In this document: positions 16,053 to 24,178 of the stretch, piece after piece
Layout of the letters: every line of letters begins with the position of its first letter
How positions within the stretch are numbered: position 1 is the first letter of the stretch
Source of the DNA: DASSFG01 sp035547915
GTDB lineage: Bacteria; Planctomycetota; Planctomycetia; Pirellulales; JAICIG01
Length of the DNA: 64,000 bases
NCBI GenBank assembly: GCA_035547915.1
Contig: DASZTS010000004.1
Location: 41,781 to 105,780 of the forward strand
Direction of reading: 5' to 3'
Notes under the pieces: model-generated
What the model was told of the DNA's origin: nothing
Database searches by the model: none
Seen by the model: the letters and a program-made list of their open reading frames with translations, nothing else
Translations under genes and position numbers: made by a program

Positions 16053-17344
16053 GCGGCCAGGTTCTCCAGGCGGCATGGATAGACATGCAGCAGGAAGCTC
16101 CGCTCGAATTCGCCGAGCCGGGCCACCTCGCCGCTGACGATCAGTTTCCAACTCACCTTGTTGTGTTCCGAGCGGAACGAGTGCATGGCCGAGACCGGTA
16201 TTTCCAACTCGGCCCGCAACTGCAAGCCCGGCTGGCCGGTGAGCATCTCGCGGCAGTAGATCTCGTGGTCGTATACGCGGCGGGTCGCGGTCCGCGCGTC
16301 GGTCCCCTGGCGATAGGTGGCCTCTTCGTCGCAGACCAGCACCACGCGCAAACGCTTCACGCCCTGCTTGCCCGATTGATCGACATACAGCTCGAATTTG
16401 CCGCCCGGATACAAGGGGTGCTCGGAGATCTCGACGATCGTCGGCCCCACACCACCGGCGACGAGCAGTTGCCGGATGAACAACACCACCAACCCCGCCC
16501 CGGCGACCGTGAACGGAGCCACGACCAGCGCCAGGAACCAATCGGGGCTGCCGCGGCGATATCCCTCGATCGCCATCCACACGAAGATGGCCACGATGCT
16601 GTTCCAGACGATGCTCAACAGGAACAGGCCGAGCACGTTCCAGCCCGGCTCGGCCGTGGGCAGACGAAAAGCGAGCGTGGTGCCCGGGCTGTCGGTCACG
16701 TCGCCCGGACTGGGTACCGAGGGGAAGGGCGGGGCCTGGCCGGTCATCTCGATGTGCTCGCGGCGGGCGGCTTCTTGAGCCAACACCGCGCGGCGCTCGG
16801 CCGACTTCCCCCAGTTCCAAATGACGAACGACAGCCCGCCGAAACCGATGGCGATGAAGGGCACCGGCACGACGAGCATCAACCAGGAGAACCACGTGTA
16901 ACCGCGGGCGAGCACCACCCGTTCGGGATTCCGCGGGTCGTACCAGCACGGATATTCTTGTCCGATCTCAAACCGGGCCAAGAGCTTTTCGCTGCGCTCG
17001 CGGTCGCGGGTATGCAGGTCGGTCACGTCGTAGGACGTCCAGGGCGAGTAACTCCGGCCGTTCACCGTGAATCGCAGTTTGAATTGGGGCGCGTACACCG
17101 ACCCGTCGCTGGCCGGCCGTTCGTCCAGCCGTTTGTCGACCAGCCGCGCACGATGCTCGACGAAATCGCGATTGGCGCGCAGTTCGGGAACGGTCAGCTC
17201 GAAGAAGATGGCACCCAGCGCGAACAGCCCGCTGATCAGAGCGATCGCGCAGAAGCAGCCCGAGCCGAAATTGGCGAGCAGGCTCGAGCCGGTGCGCCGG
17301 CGGCCACGCTTCTTGCCGTAGAATCGAATCAGGTAACGGGCCAC
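16049..17344 (-). CDS. DUF3592-type multi-pass membrane protein
   Basis: 431 residues. An N-terminal membrane helix (about 24-50) precedes an extracytoplasmic DUF3592-like beta domain (YAPQFKLRFTVNGRSYSPWTSYD, then CWYDPRNPERVVL, the family's characteristic closing strand). A second helix follows (WLMLVVPVPFIAIGFGGL), then two more (about 235-290) and a C-terminal beta-sandwich (TIVEISEHPLYPGGKFEL). The segment order suggests a membrane anchor with two soluble domains. It heads a three-gene operon with a beta-rich protein and a P-loop ATPase. The role is unknown. Confidence 0.8.
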   Translation of the reverse strand: MARYLIRFYGKKRGRRRTGSSLLANFGSGCFCAIALISGLFALGAIFFELTVPELRANRDFVEHRARLVDKRLDERPASDGSVYAPQFKLRFTVNGRSYSPWTSYDVTDLHTRDRERSEKLLARFEIGQEYPCWYDPRNPERVVLARGYTWFSWLMLVVPVPFIAIGFGGLSFVIWNWGKSAERRAVLAQEAARREHIEMTGQAPPFPSVPSPGDVTDSPGTTLAFRLPTAEPGWNVLGLFLLSIVWNSIVAIFVWMAIEGYRRGSPDWFLALVVAPFTVAGAGLVVLFIRQLLVAGGVGPTIVEISEHPLYPGGKFELYVDQSGKQGVKRLRVVLVCDEEATYRQGTDARTATRRVYDHEIYCREMLTGQPGLQLRAELEIPVSAMHSFRSEHNKVSWKLIVSGEVARLGEFERSFLLHVYPCRLENLAA

Positions 17345-17662
17345 GACGGAGCCTGTTTGCTGGCGTTGGATGCGTCACGCCCGTTCGTGGTGACGGGCCA
17401 ACACGCCATTGTAGAGGAGACGCACCGGCGGCGCACACCCGCGGTCCGCGCAAACCGGCGGCCCGGCCTTCCCCCCGTGCGGATGTATGATATAGTGAGA
17501 GCGGTTGGTTTGTCGACGCGCGAATCGTCTCGTTGATTCATCGAATCTCCCCACGATTTCTCTCTCGTACTTCCCACCTGGCCGGCCGCCATGCAGGGCC
17601 GTTTTCCTCTCGACCCGGGAAGATGCAAACGGGTCCAGTTTAGCTCATTAGGAGTTTGAGTC
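17345..17662. other. Intergenic region with a probable leader of the RRM gene
   Basis: No gene is seen. TATGATATAGTG at 17486-17497 is the best -10-like sequence on the plus strand, with no clear -35. A transcript from there would have a leader of about 165 nt before the RRM start. An AGGAG box lies at about 17649-17655. Confidence 0.35.
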
Positions 17663-17998
17663 GTGGGTAAGAAGTTATACGTCGGAAATCTGAGCTATCA
17701 GGTGAACAACGCCGCGCTCGAGGCATTGTTTGCGCCGTTCGGCGAGGTCCGCAGCGCCCAAGTGATCCAGGATCGCGACACTGGCACCAGCAAGGGTTTC
17801 GGCTTCGTCGAAATGGCCGACGACAACGCGGCCCGTGAGGCGATCAAGGGCCTCAACGAGCAGCAGCACGAAGGTCGCGCCCTCATCGTCAACGAAGCCC
17901 GGCCCCGCGAGGAGCGTCGCGGCGGTGGTGGTGGCGGCGGTGGCGGCGGACGCCGCGGTGGCGGTGGTGGTGGCGGTTACGGCGGCCGTCGTTATTAA
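17663..17998 (+). CDS. RRM-domain RNA-binding protein with glycine-rich tail
   Basis: 111 residues: one RNA-recognition motif with RNP2 (LYVGNL, residues 5-10) and RNP1 (KGFGFVEM, about 44-51), followed by an Arg/Gly-rich tail with poly-Gly runs ending GGYGGRRY. This is the layout of the cyanobacterial-type Rbp and plant GRP small proteins, often cold-responsive RNA chaperones. The start is GTG with an AGGAG box upstream. The stop is followed 10 bp later by a MITE-like element that may form the transcript's 3' end. Cytoplasmic; RNA targets unknown. Confidence 0.92.
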   Translation: MGKKLYVGNLSYQVNNAALEALFAPFGEVRSAQVIQDRDTGTSKGFGFVEMADDNAAREAIKGLNEQQHEGRALIVNEARPREERRGGGGGGGGGGRRGGGGGGGYGGRRY

Positions 17999-18008
17999 TC
18001 GGCCCTAA

Positions 18009-18108
18009 GAGCGGCTGACAGAACCCGAAAGTCCGAGCGCCGTGGGCGCAAGAATCGGCCGTGAAACGCCGATTCCTGTGAAGTTGAATCCGGTTTTGTC
18101 GGTTGCTC
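18009..18108 (-). mobile_element. MITE-like element with terminal inverted repeats, copy 1
   Basis: 100-bp element, inverted relative to 41196-41294 and about 80% identical to it by eye. Ends are GAGCAACCGACAAAACC and, inverted, GAGCGGCTGACA(A/G)AACC. The centre holds an AATCGGC/GCCGATT palindrome. It is flanked on both sides by TAA, a possible 3-bp target duplication. No coding capacity. It lies just after the RRM gene. The rest of 17999-18324 holds nothing recognisable. Confidence 0.7.
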
Positions 18109-18324
18109 TAACGTCCAAGAACCGGCGCTGTAGAGGAGGTGTTCCGCCTCCTGCCGGCTCTAAACCGCGCGCACTGGAATTCGATACGATCCGCCGGGCG
18201 GACTCATCCTCCGCCCGGCGTTGTATCACGTTCAAAAACGGTTCACCGATCCAGAGAACTCGCGCGCAGAACGGCCGATTCAGGCCGATCTCGCACCCAC
18301 GCTGGTTCTGCACCCGCGCGAGTC

Positions 18325-19275
18325 TTACGCCAGGTCGCGGTCCTCGAACGATAGCAGGGCGGCCAGCATGGCGATCGTGATATAGATCAGCGAATAGATC
18401 CCCGCGTGCGCCAAATACTCGAAGGGGATCGGCAGGTCGGCCGCGATCGGGGCGTCTGAGCTGAAGTAGTCGAGCGCCGGCAGAAGTGTGGCCAAGAGGC
18501 GGCCGACGAACGTCACAAGCGGTATCTTTCCCGCCGAGGATTGCACCAGCAGTGTCGCCAGGTGGCCCATCACATACACCGCGAAGCAGGTCATCAGGTT
18601 GGGCAACATCGGCCAACGCGTCGACACGGCGATGGCGATCGATGTCAATACGGCCGTTTCCATGAAGGCCAACAACAGACCGGGCATGACCTGCACAACC
18701 TCGGCCCGCCGCTGTTCGGCCGTAGGAGTCGGATTCGACGTCTCGCGCGAATCGTACGTGACCTTGTAGCTCACGCCCTCCAAGAACAGCACGCCCAGGA
18801 TGATGAACATCGTGAAGGCGGGGGCGAGCACGCCCAGGAACTTACCGAACACGAACTGCCGGCGACCGATGGGCTTCGACAGCAACGTGAGTGCGGTGCG
18901 CCCTTCCAATTCATCGGCGATGGTCACGCTGGCCGCCCAGACCGAGAGGACGATGGAGAAGAGCGTGATCAGCTTCAGCCCCGTGTCTTTGACCATCTTC
19001 ACGTCTTCGCCGAACGTGTTGTAGGGGAGGAACACGAACAGCCACAGCAGCGTGGTGCCCAGGACCATCTCCACCCAAAACAGCGGATGGGCCCAGCCTT
19101 CCTTGGCCGTCGTGCGGGCAATCGCCATCACCTTGGGGAAGACCAGCCGCAACAGCATGTAGAGCAGGAAGAAACCGGCCAGCACGAGCGTGCCGACGAC
19201 TACGATCTGGAGTGAAGGGTCGACCCGGTTCCACTGTCGCCACAGCTTGTCGATGGTAACGTTGGCCAGCAGCAT
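18325..19275 (-). CDS. ABC-2 type transporter permease
   Basis: 316 residues with about six membrane helices and the ABC-2 permease layout: an N-terminal helix, then cytoplasmic DELEGRTALTLLSKPIGRRQFVFGKFLG (seen at about 140-167), the family's hallmark 'E.gtl..L.s.Pi.r..ii.gK' motif. Four helices follow. An ATP-binding partner is not adjacent, so it may be encoded elsewhere. It resembles planctomycete ABC-2 permeases that couple with gliding-type or export ATPases. The substrate is unknown. Confidence 0.82.
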   Translation of the reverse strand: MLLANVTIDKLWRQWNRVDPSLQIVVVGTLVLAGFFLLYMLLRLVFPKVMAIARTTAKEGWAHPLFWVEMVLGTTLLWLFVFLPYNTFGEDVKMVKDTGLKLITLFSIVLSVWAASVTIADELEGRTALTLLSKPIGRRQFVFGKFLGVLAPAFTMFIILGVLFLEGVSYKVTYDSRETSNPTPTAEQRRAEVVQVMPGLLLAFMETAVLTSIAIAVSTRWPMLPNLMTCFAVYVMGHLATLLVQSSAGKIPLVTFVGRLLATLLPALDYFSSDAPIAADLPIPFEYLAHAGIYSLIYITIAMLAALLSFEDRDLA

Positions 19276-19359
19276 AGTTCAATGAGGGCGTGAGGTGTTT
19301 TGTTAAGTGTCAGGCTTACGATGGATTATTGATGAATGCTTGCCCAAAGCCGTCCGGCA

Positions 19360-19641
19360 CTAGCGGCGGATGGTAAACAGGCCGTCGAATTCGCCGTCGG
19401 GCGATTGTTTACGATCGTCGACTTCCTCGATGTAGCGGTCCAGTCGCTGCGCGACGGCCGCCAGAAATCGGTCGAGCTCGGCCGGGTCGCCCTCTACCAC
19501 CAGGTGCACCCTGCCGTCCGACAAGTTCTCGACGAATCCCGCAACTTCGAATCTCTCGGCGATCTCCCGGGTTGTAAAGCGGAAACCGACACCCTGCACC
19601 CGTCCACGGTAATGGATCTCGCGACGCTCGGTTTTGCTCAT
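19360..19641 (-). CDS. acyP: Acylphosphatase
   Basis: 93 residues, the normal length. The signature GRVQGVGFRFTTREIA includes the catalytic Arg of GVGFR, and the second motif GFVENLSDGRVHLVVEG includes the catalytic Asn (N in VENLSDG). It hydrolyses carboxyl-phosphate bonds in acylphosphates. It lies between the ABC permease and a small conserved protein, with no clear operon link. Cytoplasmic. Confidence 0.95.
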   Translation of the reverse strand: MSKTERREIHYRGRVQGVGFRFTTREIAERFEVAGFVENLSDGRVHLVVEGDPAELDRFLAAVAQRLDRYIEEVDDRKQSPDGEFDGLFTIRR

Positions 19642-19785
19642 GTACGCAGCCGGCCGCCGGCGGTTCGGTCAAATTGCCCAATTTCGCATTTCTGTCGCTG
19701 GCGGCATCCATCGCCCTGCGAGCGCCGCGCCGGTGGGTGTACCGCCGCTTCGCAGAATGGCCCAAATCACCGGCTTGCCGCGGAC

Positions 19786-20070
19786 TCACTCGCTCACCAC
19801 GTCGTCGAGCCGCGAGATGCCGACAATCTCGCGACGGCTGATCCACAACCAGCGGCGATTGGCGTTGATGCCATGGCCGCGGGCCGCCAGCACGTATTTC
19901 TCGCGCGAGGTCGCCGTATCGCGAAGGTCGTGCGAATCGGCGTCGCAGAGCAACAGAAAATCGCCCTGCGCCTCGACGAGCCGCCCCAAACAGACGTAGG
20001 GACTGCTCAGGTCGAGCACCACCACCTGACCAAACAGGTGGTCGAATGACGGGTTCGATTCCGCAGCCAT
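19786..20070 (-). CDS. Small conserved protein of unknown function
   Basis: 94 residues. A strand-rich start (FGQVVVLDLSSPYVCLGRLVEAQGDFLLLCDADSHDLR is visible across residues 13-51) suggests a compact, SH3-like beta barrel. RREIVGISRLDDV lies at the end. There is no signal or membrane segment. The codon pattern and strand-rich sequence support a real gene. No family is recognised with confidence. Confidence 0.65.
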   Translation of the reverse strand: MAAESNPSFDHLFGQVVVLDLSSPYVCLGRLVEAQGDFLLLCDADSHDLRDTATSREKYVLAARGHGINANRRWLWISRREIVGISRLDDVVSE

Positions 20071-20159
20071 GCTTCAGGATAACCTGCCGCGCGGGCGCAA
20101 GCAATTCTTCGCCACTCAGCCTTGACGCCAACCGGCCGTTTCCATACCGTCCGCACCCT

Positions 20160-21356
20160 ATGCGCACCCTCTGGATCATACCGGTTTTTGCCCTCCTCGC
20201 CCCGGCGGCCGCCTTTCTTTGGGCGGCCGATCCGGCCAGCCTGGCGCCGATCAAGGGGGTGGTACTGCTCAAGAACGGCGAGGTCCTGTCGGGTACCATC
20301 GCCCGCACGGGCGACTACTATCATGTCTCGTTGCCGCAGGGCGAAATACGCCTGAAGGCGACCGAGGTGGAGAAGGTCGCCGGCGGGCTGGAAGATCTGT
20401 ACGAGGACAAACGGGGACGCATCGCTCCCGGCAAGATTCAGGACCACATCAATCTGGCCGAATGGTGTATCGAGCAGACAATGGTCGAGCAGGCGGCGCA
20501 GGAACTGGCCGCCGCCGCGGCCATCGATCCGAAGCATCCCCGCCTGCCACTGCTCAAACGCCGTCTCGAATTGATCGATCGGCCGGGCGACGCAGAGAAG
20601 ACTGTGCAGGCGCCCACCGTCGAAGCCGGCCCATCGAACGACGACCTCGATCGGCTGGTGCGGGGCCTGCCCGCCCACGCGGTCGAGTCGTTCACTTCGA
20701 CGGTCCAACCGCTGTTGGTCAACAACTGTACGGCGGGCGGCTGTCACGGCCCGCGATCGCCCGGCAAATTGCGATTGTTGCGACTCTCGCTGTCGGCTCC
20801 GGCCAACCGACGCCTGACGCAGCGCAACCTGTACTCGGTCTGGCAGGTGGTCGATTCCAACCAACCGGCCGCAAGCCCCTTGCTCACCCAGCCCATCCAG
20901 CCGCATGGCAAGGCGAAGGGGGCCATTTTCTCGGGTCGCGAGGCGGCCCAATATCGCCAACTCGTGGGCTGGGTGTACGAAGTCACTCGGCAGCGTCGGC
21001 CGGAAGATCCACCCGAAGCCGACCCACCGCCGGTCGCGGTCCGCGAACGGTCGCAAGACAAATCGAAAAAGGAGCGACGCGGCAAGCCGCCCGCCGGCAC
21101 GGAAGTAACGGCCGCGCCGAAGCCATCGAAGTCGGGGCCGTCGCAGGACGAACCGCCTCCCCTGCTGACTCTTGACGAGTCGGCCGCCACCGACGAGCCT
21201 ATCGAAGGAGATCTTCGAGCAGGGCCGTCCGATGCCGATGGCGACCCGGCCGCACCCAACCGTTCGGCGAAGAGACTCGTCCACGACGATGAATACGTGC
21301 CGGTCGATCCGTTCGACGCCGAGGTTTTCAACCGCCGCTATTTCCCGCCGCAGTAG
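20160..21356 (+). CDS. Exported protein with planctomycete-type CxxxCH haem motif
   Basis: 398 residues from MRTLWIIPVFALLAPAAA, a signal peptide. The first 60 mature residues look like a small SH3-like strand domain (GVVLLKNGEVLSGTIARTGD). A region with helical repeats follows, then NNCTAGGCHGP near residue 190, a CxxxxCH-like variant haem-binding site related to the NGCNSGGCHG of the DUF1549-type protein at 52772. The C-terminal 120 residues are Pro/Lys/Asp-rich and look disordered. It overlaps the M19 dipeptidase gene. A role in periplasmic electron transfer or regulation is possible, but not shown. Confidence 0.78.
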   Translation: MRTLWIIPVFALLAPAAAFLWAADPASLAPIKGVVLLKNGEVLSGTIARTGDYYHVSLPQGEIRLKATEVEKVAGGLEDLYEDKRGRIAPGKIQDHINLAEWCIEQTMVEQAAQELAAAAAIDPKHPRLPLLKRRLELIDRPGDAEKTVQAPTVEAGPSNDDLDRLVRGLPAHAVESFTSTVQPLLVNNCTAGGCHGPRSPGKLRLLRLSLSAPANRRLTQRNLYSVWQVVDSNQPAASPLLTQPIQPHGKAKGAIFSGREAAQYRQLVGWVYEVTRQRRPEDPPEADPPPVAVRERSQDKSKKERRGKPPAGTEVTAAPKPSKSGPSQDEPPPLLTLDESAATDEPIEGDLRAGPSDADGDPAAPNRSAKRLVHDDEYVPVDPFDAEVFNRRYFPPQ

Positions 21357-22596
21357 GCCGGCCGCCCTGGCCGCGATTCTTTGTGCGGGACCGTTGCTGG
21401 TCCTACTCTCGGCTCGGTCGTCCACCGCGGAGGACCGCGCGGCCGACGAGCGGCCCGTCGTGCTCTCCGAAAAGGCGCTGCGCATCCACCGCTCGGCGCT
21501 CGTCATCGACGGCCACAACGATCTGCCCTGGAAGATCCGTGAAGATTTTGCGGGCCGGTTCGACCGGTGCGATCTGGCCAAGCCGCAGCCGAAACTGCAA
21601 ACCGATATTCCGCGGCTGAGAAAGGGCGGCGTGGGCGCCCAATTCTGGTCGGTCTATGTGCCGGCCGAAACCCGCCAAGCGGGCACCGCTCTGCGCGACA
21701 CGTTGGAGCAGATCGACCTCGTCTACCAGATGGTGGACCGCTATCCCGAGACGTTCGAGCTGGCGCTCAGCGCCGACGACATCGAGCGCATCCACGGCAG
21801 CGGCAAGATCGCCTCGCTCATCGGCGTCGAAGGGGGGCACAGCATCCAGGAATCGATCGGTGCCCTGCGACAGCTCTACAAGCTCGGCGCGCGGTACATG
21901 ACGCTCACGCACAGCGACACGCTGTCGTGGGCCGATTCGGCCACCGACGAACCACAGCACGGCGGCCTGACGGCGTTCGGCGAAGAGGTGGTGCGCGAGA
22001 TGAACCGCCTGGGAATGCTCGTCGACATCTCGCACGTCTCCGCCGACACGATGCGCGACGCGATCCGTGTCTCGCGGGCGCCGGTCATCGCCTCGCATTC
22101 GTCGGCGTATGGCGTCGCTCCGCACAGCCGCAACGTGCCCGACGACGTCTTAAAACTCCTGCCTGCCAACGGCGGCGTGGTGATGGTCAACTTCTTCTCG
22201 GGCTACGTCGTGCCCGAGGCGGCCCGCATCCGGACACGTTTCCTCGAAGTACGGCGCGAGCTGAAGGCCCAGTTCCCCGATCCCGCCAAGTATGCGGCGG
22301 AGGTGGAGCGTTGGGACGCGGCACACCCGATCTCGCCGGGCACGGTGCGCACGGTGGTCGACCACATCGATCACATCGTGAAGGTGGCCGGTGTCGACCA
22401 CGTGGGTCTCGGTTCCGACTTCGACGGCGTCACGATGGTGCCGCGCCAGCTCGAAGACGTCTCGTGCTATCCCTACATCACGCAGGACCTGGTCGACCGG
22501 GGTTACGACGAAGCCGACATCAAGAAGATCCTCGGCGGCAATATCGTCCGCGCCCTGCGGCAGGCCGGCGAGGTGGCGCGCCAGACGTCCCGTTAG
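21289..22596 (+). CDS. Membrane (renal-type) dipeptidase, peptidase M19
   Basis: Zinc dipeptidase of the M19 amidohydrolase family. Metal and active-site motifs are in order: VIDGHNDLP (His and Asp ligands), GVEGGHSI (bridging Glu), LVDISHVS and ASHSSAYG (His ligands), and GLGSDFDG (Asp). An N-terminal hydrophobic segment (PAALAAILCAGPLLVLLSA) suggests export and perhaps membrane anchoring. The start is uncertain: ATG at 21289 gives 435 residues and overlaps the preceding gene by 68 bp in another frame. It cleaves dipeptides with loose specificity and would scavenge peptides in the periplasm. Confidence 0.9.
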   Translation: MNTCRSIRSTPRFSTAAISRRSRPAALAAILCAGPLLVLLSARSSTAEDRAADERPVVLSEKALRIHRSALVIDGHNDLPWKIREDFAGRFDRCDLAKPQPKLQTDIPRLRKGGVGAQFWSVYVPAETRQAGTALRDTLEQIDLVYQMVDRYPETFELALSADDIERIHGSGKIASLIGVEGGHSIQESIGALRQLYKLGARYMTLTHSDTLSWADSATDEPQHGGLTAFGEEVVREMNRLGMLVDISHVSADTMRDAIRVSRAPVIASHSSAYGVAPHSRNVPDDVLKLLPANGGVVMVNFFSGYVVPEAARIRTRFLEVRRELKAQFPDPAKYAAEVERWDAAHPISPGTVRTVVDHIDHIVKVAGVDHVGLGSDFDGVTMVPRQLEDVSCYPYITQDLVDRGYDEADIKKILGGNIVRALRQAGEVARQTSR

Positions 22597-22679
22597 ACGT
22601 TCACCCGCGCGGTCTGTAGCCGTTCATAGTCCGGCCACTGCGAGTTCAAAGCGTCAACCCGACACGGACCGATGGTCCG

Positions 22680-23387
22680 TCAGGGAATCCGCAGCACCCG
22701 GCAAGTCTCCTCATAGCTCGCTTCCAGATCGAGAGAGACGGTCTGAGTTTCCGACAACCAAACGGGTAGGGACGGGAGCGGTTGGCCGATCGCCAGCGGA
22801 CAGGACCAGATATCCAGCTTGGTCTGCCGGCCGTCCTCTCGTTTACGACACGTGACCGCATAGATCGGCGGCGGGGGAGTGAACGTCGGATCGGAGCGCT
22901 CGAGCATCGCGAGCAGGTCGGTGTATAGGTTGAATTGGCGGATCGTAACCAGATCGATTATCGATACGCATACGTCTTGTCGCAGCAAATTGCAACATTT
23001 TGCGACGAACAGTTGGCGGCTCTCGGACCGGTCTTTGTTCGCCGGGCTGACTATCTCGATGGCCGCGACGAGGCGGCGCTCGCGTTCGAGGTCAAAGACC
23101 AGGACCTCGTAGGCATATTGTTCCGGAAACTCCGCGTCGATCGTGAGGGTCGGCGCCGAAGGTGCTCGGGTGGCAATCGGCAGGCCGCCATTCGGCCCCC
23201 GCGCAGGACTCAGGGATGGAGAGCGGTACCCCTGTTGCTCGAACGCACAGACCCGCGGCTCCGCCACGCACCCGTCCGGCAATCTTGGGGAGAGGTCTTC
23301 AACGATTCTCATCGGCCAGCCGCCGTGAAACCCTTCCCATGAAGAGCGTTTGGAAACCGGCGGATGGAAATGATCGCGGAGCGGCAT
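22680..23387 (-). CDS. DUF4058 family protein
   Basis: 235 residues beginning MPLRDHFHPPVSKRSSWEGFHGGWP. The spacing of 'RDHF.PP...R..WE.FHG.WP', AEPRV and VLVFDLERERRLVAAIEIVSPANKDR matches DUF4058, a nuclease-fold-like family common in planctomycetes and cyanobacteria. The IEIVSPANK segment resembles the metal-binding strand of a PD-(D/E)XK fold. Function unknown. It lies beyond the five-gene operon to its right with a 101-bp gap, so is probably transcribed separately. Confidence 0.88.
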   Translation of the reverse strand: MPLRDHFHPPVSKRSSWEGFHGGWPMRIVEDLSPRLPDGCVAEPRVCAFEQQGYRSPSLSPARGPNGGLPIATRAPSAPTLTIDAEFPEQYAYEVLVFDLERERRLVAAIEIVSPANKDRSESRQLFVAKCCNLLRQDVCVSIIDLVTIRQFNLYTDLLAMLERSDPTFTPPPPIYAVTCRKREDGRQTKLDIWSCPLAIGQPLPSLPVWLSETQTVSLDLEASYEETCRVLRIP

Positions 23388-23488
23388 TGCGTGTTCCTCA
23401 GATTGATTCTAGCCACGGCAGCTCCCACAAACCACGTCCACTGAAGGCGGCCGACGGGCCGGAGAATTCATCTTCTTGGACTGTTCCA

Positions 23489-24178
23489 TTATCCCTGGGT
23501 GCGCATGGCGCGCCGATCGCGCAACCAAAGCAGGGCGAAGATCGGCAGGCAGGCGAGACAGGCCCATTGGTAGCCCGTGAGCGACCACCACAGACGCGGC
23601 TCGGGCCGAATGAACTCCGTGGCCAGACGGTAGACGAGATAGGCCATGATATAGAGCTTGATGCGTTGCCCGCGGCACACGTCGTGATCTTCCATGAACG
23701 CCAACACCGCCGCGGCCGACAGGTGAAAGACCGTCTCATAGAGTTGTGTGGGATGCCGGGGCCCATCCCCGAAATCGACGCCCCACGGCAACGATGTGTG
23801 GACCCCGTAACAGCAACCGCCCACGAAGCACGCCAGCCGACCGAGCGCGACGCCGACGGCGACCGGCACCGCGAAACTGTCGCCGGTCTTGATGCGAATA
23901 TCGAGCGCCCATTTCGCCAGCTCGACACCGAAGTATCCGCCGACCAGACCGAAGACGATCGTCTTGCCGTTGTCGAACCACGCCGAACCGCTCAACAGCC
24001 CCGGCATGTCGCTCAACACGAACGGCAGCTTCGCCCCGATCATCGATCCGCAAAAGGCCCCCAGCGCCAGACCCAGCCTTTGACCAGCGTTCAACGGCAG
24101 CGGCTTCTGCCGGCGGCGGCTGAGAAGGTACGCCGTGGTCACGGCGGCGGTCATCACGGCGGGATAGGCCCACGTCAC
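23489..24178 (-). CDS. Lgt-like polytopic membrane protein, last gene of a radical SAM operon
   Basis: 229 residues with about seven membrane helices and Lgt (prolipoprotein diacylglyceryl transferase) landmarks: GRLACFVGGCCYG in the region of Lgt 'GRxGNFxNxE', then HPTQLYETVFHL, the family's conserved HPxQLYE segment. The catalytic Asn and Glu region is replaced by a GCCYG variant. Another Lgt-like gene (37400) is a better candidate for the housekeeping enzyme. This one overlaps the radical SAM gene by 4 bp, pointing to a dedicated lipid or thiol-linked role with it. Confidence 0.85.
   Translation of the reverse strand: MTWAYPAVMTAAVTTAYLLSRRRQKPLPLNAGQRLGLALGAFCGSMIGAKLPFVLSDMPGLLSGSAWFDNGKTIVFGLVGGYFGVELAKWALDIRIKTGDSFAVPVAVGVALGRLACFVGGCCYGVHTSLPWGVDFGDGPRHPTQLYETVFHLSAAAVLAFMEDHDVCRGQRIKLYIMAYLVYRLATEFIRPEPRLWWSLTGYQWACLACLPIFALLWLRDRRAMRTQG

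Noticed and set aside
16053..16949. Upstream extension of the frame that ends at 15594
   Set aside because: The extension is antisense-type, Arg/Pro-rich and overlaps the DUF3592 gene; the 4-bp overlap at 16049-16052 marks the real start.
20046..20062. GGTTCGATTCC, like a tRNA T-arm
   Set aside because: No acceptor stem, anticodon or D-arm could be built around it; it lies in the start of a coding gene.
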